Positions 44,655-56,390 of a stretch of 64,000 nt of DNA are shown here, in pieces. A program made the position numbers and the translations under genes. Source of the DNA: Polyodon spathula (taxonomy: Eukaryota; Chordata; Actinopteri; Acipenseriformes; Polyodontidae); contig NC_054534.1 of NCBI RefSeq assembly GCF_017654505.1, positions 41,594,726 to 41,658,725 on the forward strand. Reading direction: 5' to 3'. The first letter of the stretch is position 1. Each line of letters starts with the position of its first letter. The notes beneath the pieces were generated by a model. That model did not search any database. It was not told the DNA's origin and worked only from the letters and a program-made list of their open reading frames with translations.

Positions 44655-45069
44655 TGTGGCAGAGCAAAGCTCTGCCCTTTTTAAATTGGCAGGGATGGGG
44701 TTAATTTCCCCTACCTGCCTGGGTTTATTATATTCAGGTGGCTGGGGTTGATTAGGTTAATTAATGATCAGTCAGCGCCCAGCCACCTGACATAAAAGGA
44801 GGCCTCTGCTTCTCATTTGGGAGGAGGGAGCTGAGGAAGCAGGTTGGTTTTGTTTGGTTGTCTAAATCTTTCTAAACCCGGTGAAGGCATTGCCCAGCCT
44901 GGAAATCTTTATTTTTGTAAGTTTTGTTTTTTTTGTTTGGTTATTTGTGTTTAAACATCATTATTTTTGCCCTTGTGCCTTTTTATTTTGTGTTTATTTA
45001 TAATAAAAGTATTTTTTTTTTTAACTGCAGTCTGTCTCTGGGCCTCTATCCACTCGCCAGCCTGCCACA
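44655..45069 (+). repeat. 3' LTR of family-4 element
   Basis: 415 bp, same order as the 5' LTR. The hairpin arms and CATAAAAG are retained. Confidence 0.9.
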
Positions 45070-45842
45070 GACCAAGATAGAGCTTTTTGGCCAAAACTCA
45101 AAGCGCTATGTGTGGCGCAAACCTAACACTGCCCATGCCTCAAGACACACCATCCATGCAGTGAAGTATGGTGGTGGCAGCATCATGCTGTGGGGATGCT
45201 TCTCATCAGCAGGGACTGGGCATCTTGTTACAATTCAAGGAAGAATGGATGGAGCAAAATACAGGAAAATACTGCAAGAGAATCTGCTTCAGTCCACTAA
45301 AAAACTGAAGCTTGGGTGGAAATTTACCTTTCAGCAGGACAATGATCCCAAGCACAAGGCCAAAGCAACATTGGAGTGGCTCAAGAACAAAAAGGTGAAT
45401 GTCCTACAGTGGCCCCGTCAAAGTCCTGATCTCAATACCATTGAGAATCTGTGGCACTATTTGAAAATTGCGGTCCACAAGCATCGTCCAACCAACCTGA
45501 ACAACCTGGAGCAAATCTGCCAAGAAGAATGGGCCAAAATCACTCCGACACTGTGTGCAAAGCTGGTACATACTTACCCCAAAAGACTTAAAGCTGTTAT
45601 TGCAGCGAAAGGTGGCTCTACCAAATATTAATGTGTGGGGGTTGAATACTTATGTAAGCAAGATATTTCAGTTTTTTATTTTTCTTAAATATTTGCCAAC
45701 ATAAAACCAATGTCACCTTACAATAATTGATTTTGAGTGTTTTAAAATAAAATATCGAACAGAACTAAAGTTCAATGTACCGTTTGTAATTTAGTACTAT
45801 GAGAGAATTGGTCAGGGGTCTGAATACTTTTGCAAGCCACTG

Positions 45843-45870
45843 TGTATGTGTGTATATATATATATATATT
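45843..45870. repeat. (TG)/(TA) microsatellite
   Basis: Short run right after the right Tc1 tip. Confidence 0.8.
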
Positions 45871-47300
45871 TGTAAAACAGTGTGGTCCATGCAGAAGAAA
45901 GTTCTGTTTTGTGTAAATATACACATGCATGTATTATTGTATTGCAATTGTGGAATAGCAACCATAATTGTGATGAAAACAAAAAAATATATAAGTTGAG
46001 AATGTCATGTCCTTGTTTCACAACTACAGAATCTGAGTAGGCAGTTTCTCTCAAAACAAGGTGGGCTGATCGCAATATTTGTGTTGGCTGAGTTTTAATA
46101 ACTTAGAAAGTTATTACATTTATTTTTTCTTAAATTTCATAAGCGCACAGTGGTGATATTAGTGAAATTTTATGCATGCCTCTAGGTCTTTCACAGAAAT
46201 GTAGGCATCTTTGCTTGTAATTTATTATAATCCTGGATTAGACCATGTTAATAGCTGGTATATACCTTTGATTGCTTATTCCAGCAAAGTCTGTCTAACA
46301 GCTTGTAGTGCACACCTGGAAAAATGAATTTGGAGTTTTAAGGTATAGTAACTAAGGGATTTAATTCATTTCGCTACTCTTTACTACTACTATCACACTA
46401 ATCAAGCATTCCCTGTCGTCCATGTTGGTTTGCATGACATATACCTTGTTTCCACTGCACATCCAAGTACAGGTTATTGGTAATATCAGATGCTGGGGAT
46501 GAAGGGGGTTCTGTCTATATGTACAACCATCCACCTGTATGTCACCTTTACAGTTTTGTAGATATTTTGAGAAATGTTTACCCAATTGACATGAAACTTG
46601 GCATTCACATTATTTAGAGTAAGTTATTGAAAATGTCGTTGCATACATTCACTGATATGTATACATTTGTCCATCTCTCTTAAAGTGTTGGGCCTAGTAA
46701 TATAAAACTAATTAATGCATATTATCCTGGTCCATTTAACATAAGTTAATGCATATCCCTTGTTTTAAGTCCCATAATAAATTATAGATTGAAACACAAA
46801 ACAACACACTCTACCCTCTTTATTTACTTCGTATTAGATCACATGTCATAAATGAGATTGGTCAAATTACTACTACTAAGTTCCAATAGAGAAAGCAGTC
46901 AGATTTCATTAAAACACATAAAGGCTTTAGTTAAACATCAGTCATTCTAACAGATACCGTATGCTGAACACTAACATATTTAATTGTTAGGTATCTGCAA
47001 TTTTACAATCGCAAGAACAATTCCTAAGCTCCGACTGGTCAGCCTTGCACTAAACCTCCATCACGGATCTAGTACCTGCAACCTCCTCACTGAAAACCTA
47101 GATAGACGTATCAATCCGCCATAACTGCCAATAACACAGAATACATTTCACAATTCCTGAAGTGAATTTTACCTTAAACATGACAACTGTGGAAACCTTG
47201 TTTGGCAAAGAGCCTTCAAACACAGAACATCCAGGAGACTAGACAGCACCTCTCAATGAGAGAGAAAAACATAAAAAAGACACATTGTACAACCACAATA
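45871..47300. other. No gene seen
   Basis: AT-rich unassigned DNA. Short open frames only. Confidence 0.5.
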
Positions 47301-47465
47301 TATAAAACACTCCTATATGTAAAATCACCTACCCCTAAATATAAAATCATCTGCCCCTAAAATTTTGCTTCCTAAATACAAAAATGATCTTTGCCCCTAA
47401 ATCAAAAAAAAATAAAAAATACCCATAAATGTAGAATCATCTCCCACTAAATGTAAAAACATCGA
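47300..47465. repeat. Degenerate ~25-bp minisatellite
   Basis: Units of the form TATAAAATCATCTGCCCCTAAA recur with variation near 47310, 47340, 47375 and 47430. A similar unit near 48288-48330 suggests a wider array broken by later insertions. Confidence 0.55.
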
Positions 47466-47696
47466 AAACTATGAACAACTCTCAACTTAAGCACTAACTG
47501 CTACACCAAAAATAAAATATAGGGGTAAGGTTTGACATATTTGGGGAGTTTTTTTTACATTTTTTTTTAACATATAGTAGTAGAAGTTGTACTCTCCTTG
47601 AAGCTAGAGAATATAACATTTTAGTTAGGCTTACATTAAAATAAATATATTAAATTAAAACATTAAATAAAACCTGCTTTTTACAGGTATTTTTTT

Positions 47697-47758
<62 letters not shown>

Positions 47759-47826
47759 ATATAGTTTGGTGCGCCAGTATAATAATAATTTTAAAAATTA
47801 ATTGGTATAATATGCATTTTAAAATG

Positions 47827-47857
<31 letters not shown>

Positions 47858-48334
47858 GCAATTATTATGATGTAGATGCACAGAGTTCAATGTTGATGAA
47901 ATTATTATTAATGATAAATAAGTAGTTTTAAAAAATCTATTTTAAAATATTGATAATGTGTTAATGAAATCTAAAAGAATAATAAAAAAGCAACATATTT
48001 TTGTTAAATAAAAGAAACTAGAAGCCAGTAATAGAAAACAGAATAGTGGATCAGGGTAGCAGGAAGGAACAGTGGGTTTGTTTTGAGTTTAAAAGCAAGG
48101 TTAAAACACCTAGTGTGGTGCAGGGTGTCGCTCCAGTATAGGAGGAATCACAATCTCAATAACAGTTGGTCGTGTGTTTTGGAGGATTTAATGGGTTTAT
48201 TAAGTGTGACTGACAAAACATAACTGCATTTTAGTAGGCTTTTTACATTTTTGGTGATTTTATATAGGTTGTACAAAAAGTTCTGCTATGTGTAAAACAT
48301 CTACCCTTATAAATAATAACTTCCCCCTAAATGT
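47466..48334. other. No gene seen
   Basis: AT-rich, includes the (TA)n run at 47701-47760 and poly(T) near 47828. Confidence 0.55.
47701..47760. repeat. (TA)n microsatellite
   Basis: Almost pure TA run next to a T-run. Confidence 0.95.
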
Positions 48335-48568
48335 TGTCACAAAGATGGCTGCAGTGGGTGATGTCAGACCAGACACAGGAACCAACACAAAATGAACAGA
48401 GAGGTGGAGTTTGGTAAAGCTGAGAGTTTTCTCGCAGCATTTAATAATTAAACAGAGCAGAAAATAAAAGGTTGCAAGACAAACAAAACACAGGACACGG
48501 CACTTTAGCCAAAATAAATATACAAACAAAACAGACTACACAGACAAAACACGGTGAGCTGATATTTT
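48335..48568 (-). mobile_element. Family-2 LTR fragment, minus strand
   Basis: Begins TGTCACAAAGATGGCTGCAG, the inverse of the family-2 LTR end. It continues with the inverse of GACATCACCC, AAATGCTG, GGCAC...CCTGTG and CACCGTGTTTTGTC, all present in 31260-31510. The U3 part is missing. Confidence 0.75.
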
Positions 48569-48599
48569 ACTTTACGTTTAACTTTCTTCTCTCCACACG

Positions 48600-49610
48600 C
48601 TTAGACCAAGAAGGTTTCAAGGTAAATTGGATAAAAAAAATATTAAAAATAACAAAAGTATTTAGAACATTTTTCCAAACTATGTCTTCAAAAGGTTGGA
48701 GGTCTTGAATTGTTACTAAAATATAATTTTCATGTGAATACTCTTCCTATTGCTCTTGCTAACATTCATAAGCAGGCACTGCTCAATTGGACGATGGTGT
48801 ACAAACACAATTACTTTATTTGGAATAACAAGGATATAAGATATAAACAAAGATGGTATGATGATAACATTTGTGTTAATTAATGATAATGGACAACTGT
48901 TAAATTACACTATGTAACACAATTTTTGTTCCTGGGTAGTAAGTGTTATTTCCTAATTGCTTATGCCTCAAAAGTATAGAAAATGGCTATTATTCCCCAC
49001 AAACTTTGCTTTTGTGACCAGGACAGTGATATTTCAAAATATCACTATTTCCAATGAGAAACGGGCAAATGTGTGTCTTTTCTTTCACATAAACTCAGAA
49101 ACTCGGGGACAAAAAAAAAAAAATTGTTACACGGTGTTATTCAACATTTCTAAAAACACATATTGCATCATACATGTGACAACAAGCACATAAAAGCTAT
49201 ATGTAGTGGTGCTACAATTCCTTGTGCAAGTTCTATTAGAGCTCAATATTTGGTTATCCAGATTGGAAGAAAGTTTGGAAGAATCCTAATAGGTACTGTC
49301 TCATCATTAAGGTTAAAGAAGTATCTTATAAAAGTGTTCTGGCTAGGTTTAAAATTGGCATGGATCATAATTGTGTATTCTGTAGTACTGGAAGAGATTC
49401 GATGTGTTTATACAACAAATTTCTGGAATGATATGCAGCATTCTTTATTGAGAATGTTGGGTAAACAAATGAGATTTGATGGTGTTGATATTTTTTTTTA
49501 TTTTTCAAAGGCACATGACATGGAACAGGAGATTACATATGCTATTTTGATTATTTTGGGGTTAAAATACAAACGAAACTTGACCTTATTTTAAAAAGTG
49601 GAGAATTACG
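48600..49610 (+). pseudogene. L1/Tx1-type LINE ORF2, C-terminal remnant, split by a MITE
   Basis: Before the MITE, one frame reads KQALLNWTMVYKHNYFIWNN (near 48775-48835) and KQRWYDDNICVINDNGQLLN. After it, a frame reads VWKNPNRYCLIIKVKEVSYKS (near 49275-49335), then RFKIGMDHNCVFCSTG with a Cys pair. The order matches the C-terminal domain of fish L1/Tx1-like LINEs as I recall it. Stops and frameshifts abound. A different-frame 143-codon open frame (49163-49594) is a shadow. An A-rich run near 49640 may be its tail. Confidence 0.55.
48905..49140. mobile_element. Deletion derivative of the 25-kb long-TIR element
   Basis: The first ~130 bp (from TTACACTATGTAACACAATT) match the left end of 24941-26133 nearly base for base. 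The rest matches the inner edge of that element's right part, and it ends ATTGTTACACGGTGTTAT. No gene and no promoter array. It is inserted in the LINE remnant, so it is younger than that LINE. Confidence 0.8.
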
Positions 49611-49639
49611 CCAACAACATGCTTAAAAACAAAAAAGCA

Positions 49640-49738
49640 AAAAAAAAAAAAAAAAAACTATATGTGATACCTTTAGTTTATTTGATTTATTTTCTGATTA
49701 GTAATGGTACCCCTGGCATTGCCTATGTAGTTTAGTTT
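49640..49738. repeat. A-rich tract and flank
   Basis: A run of about 18 A after AAAACAAAAAAGC. Possibly the LINE tail. Confidence 0.4.
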
Positions 49739-50113
49739 GACACAGCCACAGAACTGTAAGTTCAGTGTGGTTGCGCACTTTTATTAACACAAATAAATAA
49801 ACAAAAACTTAACTCCACTGGGGAGCACTGGCTAAACTCTTCAAATTCTAGACTAACGCACTGGACGGCTAAGCCGTTTACCAGTTAAAAACACTTGTTA
49901 CACACAGTGCAAGTAATACCACAACACGCACAACAAAGGTTCACACAGTACCTTCTTGTTGACCACACAGGTTTCTTTTTCAGGCCTCACACTGACAGCC
50001 TTAACCCACCCCTCACTACAGGGGTTCCCCTGTTTTTTATTCAGGGCGTCATCAGCCTCAGGTGCTTCCACACTGGCTCCAAGTAACCCCATGCCATTCT
50101 GGGGAATGTAGTC

Positions 50114-50115
<2 letters not shown>
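49739..50115 (-). mobile_element. Possible minus-strand retroelement end
   Basis: The AT-rich start, the TTATTTATTTGTG-type poly(A)-signal region in the minus sense and the CCATTCTGGGGAATGTAGTCC block resemble an LTR or LINE end in reverse. No terminal or target duplication was found. Tentative. Confidence 0.25.

Positions 50116-50196
<81 letters not shown>
50116..50196. repeat. (TA)n microsatellite
   Basis: About 40 TA units. Confidence 0.95.
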
Positions 50197-50198
<2 letters not shown>

Positions 50199-50380
50199 GA
50201 TACACAACAAGAAAATTTTGAGGAGACACTGCCTCCCTTGCCGCCTCTAAGGAGCCTCCATCTGATAGACACTGAGATGTGATAGGCAGGGTAGTAAAAC
50301 CCACCATGGTAAAATTTTTACTGCCCCCCTGGTCTTCGATATTAAACGTTGTTAATATGTTTTATAATGACTTGTTGTTT

Positions 50381-50383
<3 letters not shown>

Positions 50384-50438
<55 letters not shown>
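50384..50438. repeat. (TA)n microsatellite
   Basis: About 27 TA units. Confidence 0.95.
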
Positions 50439-50439
<1 letters not shown>

Positions 50440-50442
<3 letters not shown>

Positions 50443-52128
50443 CTCTCATTATCTTCAGTAACATTTCTATTTCTCCCCAGCAACAGGAATACAGGGGTGG
50501 GGGGTGCGGGGGGGCACGTGTATGTTTTTTGTTTCGTTTTTTTTAACTACAGTATATCTTGAGAATTGCTCATTCAGTTGTGATAAATCTTGGTATGGGC
50601 GTTCATTTGCAAAAAGGTTTGGGAGTATACCAGTCTTTATCATTGTGACTTACTTTTGCATGACTTTTGGGCTGGGCTAATGAAGGCTACAGAACCATTT
50701 GCCCATATTTCATTAAACTTTACATAGACATTTTAGTTATTTCATATACTGTGTGAGTGTAGATCATGCTGAAATACTTTTTCACACTACTGACACCTAT
50801 TGAAGGCTATATTTTGGGGACCACTCGCTCCAATTTGATTAATCTTTGCATTGACTTTTATTACAGCAATTTATTCTACATTCGGATGCTTCCAACCAAG
50901 CTTATCTTAATTGAATCATTGACCCATATGTTGATTAGAGCAAATGTTTTGTTCACCCCTGCTGCAATGTGGCTCATGGTGTGTCTCAATCAACAGATTT
51001 GAGCTGCCACTTGCTTTGTATTACTCTGATAATGTGATTGGTAGCAGGTATTGATTTAACAGGAGCACAATTGTTCATTTTTTGGAGAACTAACATGTAC
51101 TAAAGAATTGAACTGCTAGAAACAAGGCTGTCTCTGTATTAATGCTTATTAACTCAGGGCATGATTAGGATTCTGATGTTGGTGACTTTTGCAAGTAAAA
51201 AAAAAAACCCAAAAATCACTATTTTTCATTCCTGCAGTATATTCATCACTGCCATGCGCAGACAGCTAGTAGGCTACTTAACGTTGCATATTTTTCATTG
51301 CATATTCCATCAACCAATAGATATTTTATTACGCCCCCAACACTAACCATTATTGAAACCTGCTGGATAATGTTACGTTAACATATTAAATTACATTCCG
51401 CTTTGTAGTTTTCAATATACTTAACGAAAAACTGACAAAAACTGAAAGATGTGGCATTTTGAAATCTAACATGAAATACTTTACTACTATTATGGCTTCC
51501 AGTAGACTTTTGCAATATCATTTTGTAGTTTCTTTGATTACATGATGTTAAATAAATTATGTTCATATATAGATTGTTATTTTATTTATTGTCTCAATTG
51601 TAGATGATGCAAAGCTTTTGGCATTAGCTGTACATTGAAAAATACATATTCATGTCAAATGGAATTGTTAAAGCCTGGAAACACCAATGCGTCAGGTCGT
51701 GTTGCTGCACCTACCATCAGTTTTTGATATAATGGATTTCTATGTACCCTCACACACTAGGGCGGGGTCACTGAGCATTTCTTGACGTGCCGCTCATCCA
51801 ACACGTGTACATTCAACCAATAGCAGTCAACTACTGAGTGATGTCACCAGAAATGAAAAACTGCCAAAACAAACGTTGAAGAATGGAGGAAATATTAATT
51901 AGTAAAGTACAAAAATGTCCTGTATTATATACAACCCATCCTGTGCCAGCCTCAAAGATACAGAAAACAGAAAATGTTTGGAGACTCATTGCTTTGGAGA
52001 TGGACATTCCAGGTGAGTTATTTATAGGTCTGCAATTACTTTGGGAAATTGAATGGGGTTTTACCCTGTCATCTGCCTTTTCCTGCTTTCATAAAACTAT
52101 AATCCATAAACACAGCTAAAGCCAAAGC
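50440..52128. other. No gene seen
   Basis: AT-rich unassigned DNA with a G-rich patch near 50496. Confidence 0.5.
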
Positions 52129-52129
52129 C

Positions 52130-52325
52130 TTTTATATGGGCAGTTATATTCCACTAGTATCGGAATACTGAATAATCTGAACATATATTCTGCCATGTAA
52201 ACAGCATATTTGGAATATGAAAAGGAATATTCTACCTTGGCATATTTGCAATATTGGAGGTGGCATATTCCACTAGTATGCAGAATACTAGTGGAATATA
52301 AAGCCATGTAAACAGCTTATGCCAA
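52130..52325. mobile_element. Palindromic MITE
   Basis: Words TATTCCACTAGTAT, GGAATAT and CATGTAAACAGC recur in both orientations. 15-bp perfect arms (52265-52279/52285-52299) form a hairpin with a 5-nt loop. The CATGTAAACAGC word appears at both 52195 and 52304. Non-coding. Confidence 0.6.
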
Positions 52326-52434
52326 CTATGAAGCATAACTCACAACAGATGTGCAATAACAAATACTCACAGCAGAATAGAACAGAAGCAGGGCGAATTT
52401 ATCAATTTATCCTTACTTCAACCTTATGAATGAC

Positions 52435-53190
52435 TGTGACAGAAATACAATGATTCTTGGTTGTAAATCTCCCTCCCAACCTGTAAGGGTGCTAAGCAAT
52501 GAGAGCAGAGTTCCCTGAACGCTAGGAATGGGGCGAGACGCCGCTGCGATAACGCATTGACCCGGAAGGGAAACAACGTGGCAGACGCAGATTGGAGAGT
52601 CGGTTGCAGTTGTTTACCAAGTGGTCATGTGTGACAGCATAAAAATGGAAAATAATAAAATAATGCTCTGCTGTTTCCTCAGGTCTGTCCTTTAAACGCG
52701 CCGAGAGTGCGGAAGCGCTGGTCAAGGACTGAGAACCAGTCGGGAGAAATCGAAACTGAGTGTGTCAAAGCGAGACAATGAGAGCGGGGAACCCTTGGGC
52801 AGACCCCGGAATATTGTAACGGAGCAGGCTAGTTAGCCAGCAATGTAGGACGGTGATCCGGGTCGCACGGGTAGCGGTGACTGGGATATAGTTGTCAAGT
52901 GCAGCACCTTTTCTTTGTAGTTTTGTTACTGTTTTATTTTCCCTGTTTCTTTGTGCCTTCTGTTTTGAATTATTGTTTCGAAGCACCTGCAAAGGCACCG
53001 GTATTGTGTACCATCGCTTGGTATGCCTGTGGTTCTGTACCATCGTTTGTAAATCAGACCACGGATCCACAGCGCCATCTGCGGGCTAAAAGAAAAATAG
53101 CACCCCGAAATAAAACTGGGCACCTGTGCGGTGTTGCCAAATCCACCTGTCTGTTTCCTGTGTCAGTGAATTACCCACCACCCTTCCACA
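52435..53190 (+). mobile_element. LTR related to family 6
   Basis: The first ~90 bp (TGTGACAGAAATAC, CTCCCTCCCAACCTGT, GTGCTAAG) match the solo LTR at 19124. The proposed end ACCACCCTTCCACA resembles its end. AATAAAAC near 53109 could be the polyadenylation signal. Flanks (ATGAC left, GACGG right) do not match, so the right boundary is uncertain. The 173-codon open frame at 52899-53420 crosses it and is not a gene. Confidence 0.55.
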
Positions 53191-54840
53191 GACGGATATG
53201 TGTTGCTTATTATTTATTATTTGGGTCTGCAAGCCTCTTATTGTATACCCCACGCAGTACACATTGCTGTGTATTGCTGGGAGATTATTGTTACTGGTCA
53301 CCACACCTGGATAGAAAACCAGATGTTCCAAACCAGTTTGTTTCATTACCACACTGCATCACTCTTGCACCTAAGTGTTGTTTTCAATGTTTTATTAATT
53401 GTAGCGCTGTTTATAACTAGTAAGTAGTAAAAATTAAACTAGGAAAAAGGAAAAATGTATCAATTATGTAAGGGGTGCGCTATCTCATGGAGTGCACTTT
53501 CACAGCGGTGTGGTGTGGACATCGGGTTTGAAGAAGAAAGTTACTCTGAGCAGTTGACTGCCAAGAACGAAGGAAAATAATTCTATCAGTATGTCATTAA
53601 ATTATAATGGCTCTATTCCTTACATCATAGTTCTGTACACTTTAAAAATATATATGTTTTACATAAATTATATATAAATACATCCTGGTACAAATTAATT
53701 CTGATGTTAAACCAATTTTCCACTTTTTCCATTTCTGACACAATACCTGTACAATCATATCCCTGAGTCAGTATCCATACAGCAGAGTTATGAAATTGTA
53801 TAAATTTAAATAAATAAATAAATAAATGGTAAGATTGTCTTTTTTCACTTGAGGTGTATGGAATACAGTGAGTATATGTTATAGCATTGTAAATGTCTTA
53901 TGCAATGGCTTAGATGACTGATCTGAAACATAGCATTGAAATGATTCAGGAAACGATTTTCACGTTGCGCAATTAATTTAATGACTGTTGATTATTTTAT
54001 TTGTTTTGCTGATTCAGTTGTTATTAAATGAAAAATAAAAAGATGTACCGGTCAGAACTTTTGCTGCATAATCAGTTGCTGTAAAACTGTGGTCTAGTAA
54101 TATTATTGACTGTTTATACACAACATGTATATACAGATAAAAAGTACACCCACACACACACACACACACACTTTATATACAGTACGAACCTCTTCTTCTT
54201 TCTCCTCCTCTTCTGTTGATGTCACACTTTCCATGTCTTCACAAAACACAGCCATATTTTATTTGTATATTAGCTAAGACAACAGAGAGAAAGGAGGGTA
54301 TTTTCATGCTAAAGGGAATGCTAAAAAGTACTTTTTTTTTTTTTTTTTTTTTTTACCTGGGAAAGGGAATTGACGCTTGGGTACAGACGCGCTGGTGTGG
54401 CACTGTCTACTAGGCAGTAGTTTTATAAATCACTGACCTGTAAATGTTAAATACTGACCTGTAGTTTTTTTAAAGGCTGAAATATTATGAATATGGCCCA
54501 CTTTGTGTTAAGATTATATTGTGAGACGTGTTTTAAAAAATCTTGACATTATGATTAAGCCCCTTTGAAAATCAGATTTTATTTATTTATTTATTTATTT
54601 ATTTAATTCATGGCAGTGTCACAGGAAAAGTGGCATATCTCACGGAATGTGAACCAAACTATTTTAGAAATTATATGTACAGTTTTTTTTTTGTTTGTTT
54701 TGTTTTTGTTTTTTTTTTAAACAGCAGCTGGAGAGATAAATGATTGACATCATCAAAAATCAACATCAAAGTTATTCAAGCACTGTACAATACTGTGTTG
54801 TGAAACTGTGTTGTAATTAACAGCCTGTAGATAAAGCGTA
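53191..54840. other. No gene seen
   Basis: AT-rich, with (CA)n at about 54147-54171, poly(T) near 54331 and (ATTT)n near 54580. Confidence 0.55.
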
Positions 54841-54841
54841 T

Positions 54842-55010
54842 CTACAGGACAGCTTTCAGTTCTAGTACGTCAGGTGCATGTTCACCATTTAGGCCTTGGA
54901 AGACAAATACAATGTGTAACACATACTGATCTTGTGCATCAGCCAACTCGTCAGTGTGACCACTGACAAGCAGCCAGACTGTTTTACCAATTCCATAATC
55001 TCCTGCTTGT
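54842..55010 (-). pseudogene. Possible hAT transposase fragment
   Basis: The minus-strand frame reads VSGHTDELADAQDQYVLHIVFVFQG then PDVLELKAVL. A degenerate D-E-x-T-D stretch followed by a hydrophobic strand is found at the first catalytic Asp of hAT transposases. It is short and closes at a stop, with no other supporting part. Confidence 0.25.
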
Positions 55011-55014
55011 GGAA

Positions 55015-56390
55015 TACACACCATACTCCACACTGTTAAGGGGAAAAAAGGTTTTATTGAGAAGAAAATTATATATTAAAAATACAAAACTGAAAGATCA
55101 TAATTGGATAAGTCTCCACCCTCCTGAGTTAATTCTTGGTAGAAGCACCTTTTGCAGCAATTATATCCTTGAGTCTGCTGGGATAGGTCTCTACCAACTT
55201 TGCACATCTAGATTTGACAATATTTGACCATTCCTCTTTACAAAACTGTTCAAGCTCTGTCAAGTTCCCTGGGGAGCGTTGATGCCACAAATTTTCGATT
55301 GGATTTAGGTCAGAGCCCTGTCTGGGCCACTCAAGGACATTTAGCTTTTTGTTACCTGTTATTTACCTTAGCCTCTCCAGTGTAGCTTTGGCTGTGTGCT
55401 TTGGGTTGTTATCATGCTGAAAGGTGAACTTTAGTCCCAGTTTCAGCTTTCTTGTAGAGGGCAGCAGGTTTTCCTCAAGGACTTACCTGTACTTTGCTCC
55501 ATTCATTTTCCCTTCTATCATGCCATGTGCCCCAGTCCCTGCTGATGAGAAACATCCCCATAACATGATGCTGCCACCACCTGTGTTGGGTTTGTGCCAA
55601 ACATAAAGCTTTGCATTTAGGCCAAAAAGTTCAATTTTAGTTTTGTCAGACCACAAAACCCTTTTTGCCACATGGCTACAGAATCTCCTGAGTGTTTTTT
55701 TGCATACTTCAAACGGGACTCATGGTGAGCTTTCTTGAGTAATGGCTTCCTTATTGCCACCCTACCATACAGACCAGATTTGTGGAGTGCTTGGGATATT
55801 GTCACATGCACACTGACTAGTCTTGGCAATAAAAACCTGCAGCTCTTGCAAAGATGTCATTGGCCTCTTGGTAGCCTCTATGATCAGTTTCCATCGTGCT
55901 CGGTCATCCAGTTTGGAGGGGCTGTCTGGTCTAGGCAGGGTCTTGGTGGTGCCATACACCTTCCACTTCTTAATAATCATCTTGACCGTGCTGCAAGGGA
56001 TATTCAAGGCCTTTGATATTTTTGTTATACCCATCCCCTGATCTGTGCCTTTCAACAACTTTGTCCCGGAGTTCTTTTGAATGCACCTTGGTGCTCATGG
56101 TTGAGTCTTTGCTTTGAAATGCACTATCCAGCAGAGGGAACCTACATGAATTGCTGAATTTATCCTGAAATCATGGGAATTACTACAATTTAATGCAGGT
56201 GGAGGCCATTTAACTTGGTGTGTGATTTTGAAGGTGATTGGTTACACCTGAGCTAATTTAGGATTGCTATTACAACAGGGTTGGTCACTTATCCAACCAA
56301 GCTATTTCAGTTTTTATTTTTAATTAATTTTCTACAAATTCTAGGTATGAGTATATCTCTGGTCATTTTGGTGTTAATTTATCCAAGTCA
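55015..56390 (-). mobile_element. Tc1/mariner element, minus strand
   Basis: Inverted repeat parts are visible at about 55066-55125 (AAACTGAAAGATC..TTGGATAAGT) and 56289-56345 (ACTTATCCAA..ATTTCAGTTTT). The outermost tips are decayed, so the ends are approximate. The transposase lies between them on the minus strand. Confidence 0.75.
55129..56098 (-). pseudogene. Tc1 transposase, frameshifted
   Basis: The start ATG at 56098 reads MSTKVHSKELRDKVVERH. A frameshift near 56030 leads to GITKISKALNIPCSTVKMIIKKW (helix-turn-helix). Another near 55800 leads to GLYGRVAIRKPLLKK. Then [15 protein letters not shown] (first catalytic Asp), [15 protein letters not shown], later [12 protein letters not shown] and, near 55250-55290, a region matching NPIENLW. 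It ends A-STKN at 55129. Several breaks make it inactive. It is a different copy and subfamily from the plus-strand Tc1. Confidence 0.85.

Larger units (their letters stand above)
42597..45069 (+). mobile_element. Non-autonomous LTR retrotransposon (family 4), structurally complete
   Basis: LTRs lie at 42597-43024 and 44655-45069, both starting TGTGGCAGAG and ending GCCTGCCACA. Target duplication GACCA is at 42592-42596 and 45070-45074. A primer-site-like TGGTGTTAG follows the 5' LTR and a polypurine tract precedes the 3' LTR. The internal part has a Gag-like ORF with two zinc knuckles and a Pro/Glu repeat but no protease, reverse transcriptase or integrase. Total about 2.47 kb. It must have relied on another element's enzymes. 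Confidence 0.9.
42144..45631 (+). pseudogene. Tc1 transposase, frameshifted and interrupted
   Basis: The ATG at 42144 opens an N-terminal helix-turn-helix region (KTKEHSTEVREKV, KGYKIISKCLDIP, RKGRPSKLS). A one-base change near 42345-42352 moves the frame, after which ATERPTITLKELQ continues to WSDMT at about 42581-42595. The LTR element follows, and the gene resumes with KIELFGQNSKR. The DDE catalytic residues are visible: Asp in WSDMT, Asp in QQDNDPKH (about 45335-45355) and Glu in IENLW (45443-45445). It ends GGSTKY at 45631. The enzyme would have cut and joined DNA at TA sites in the nucleus. This copy is inactive. Confidence 0.9.
41763..45842 (+). mobile_element. Tc1/mariner element split by an LTR element
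   Basis: Inverted terminal repeats of about 210 bp (41763-41974 and 45637-45842) start CAGTGCCTTGCAAAAG and end CTTTTGCAAGCCACTG, with TA at the left flank. Removing the LTR element and one GACCA leaves about 1.6 kb, the usual Tc1 size. The transposase gene lies between the repeats on the plus strand. Confidence 0.9.

Noticed and set aside
49163..49594. 143-codon plus-strand open frame
   Set aside because: The LINE-like reading is in another frame of the same DNA; this one is its shadow.
52899..53420. 173-codon plus-strand open frame
   Set aside because: It crosses an LTR and its boundary and has no recognisable domain.
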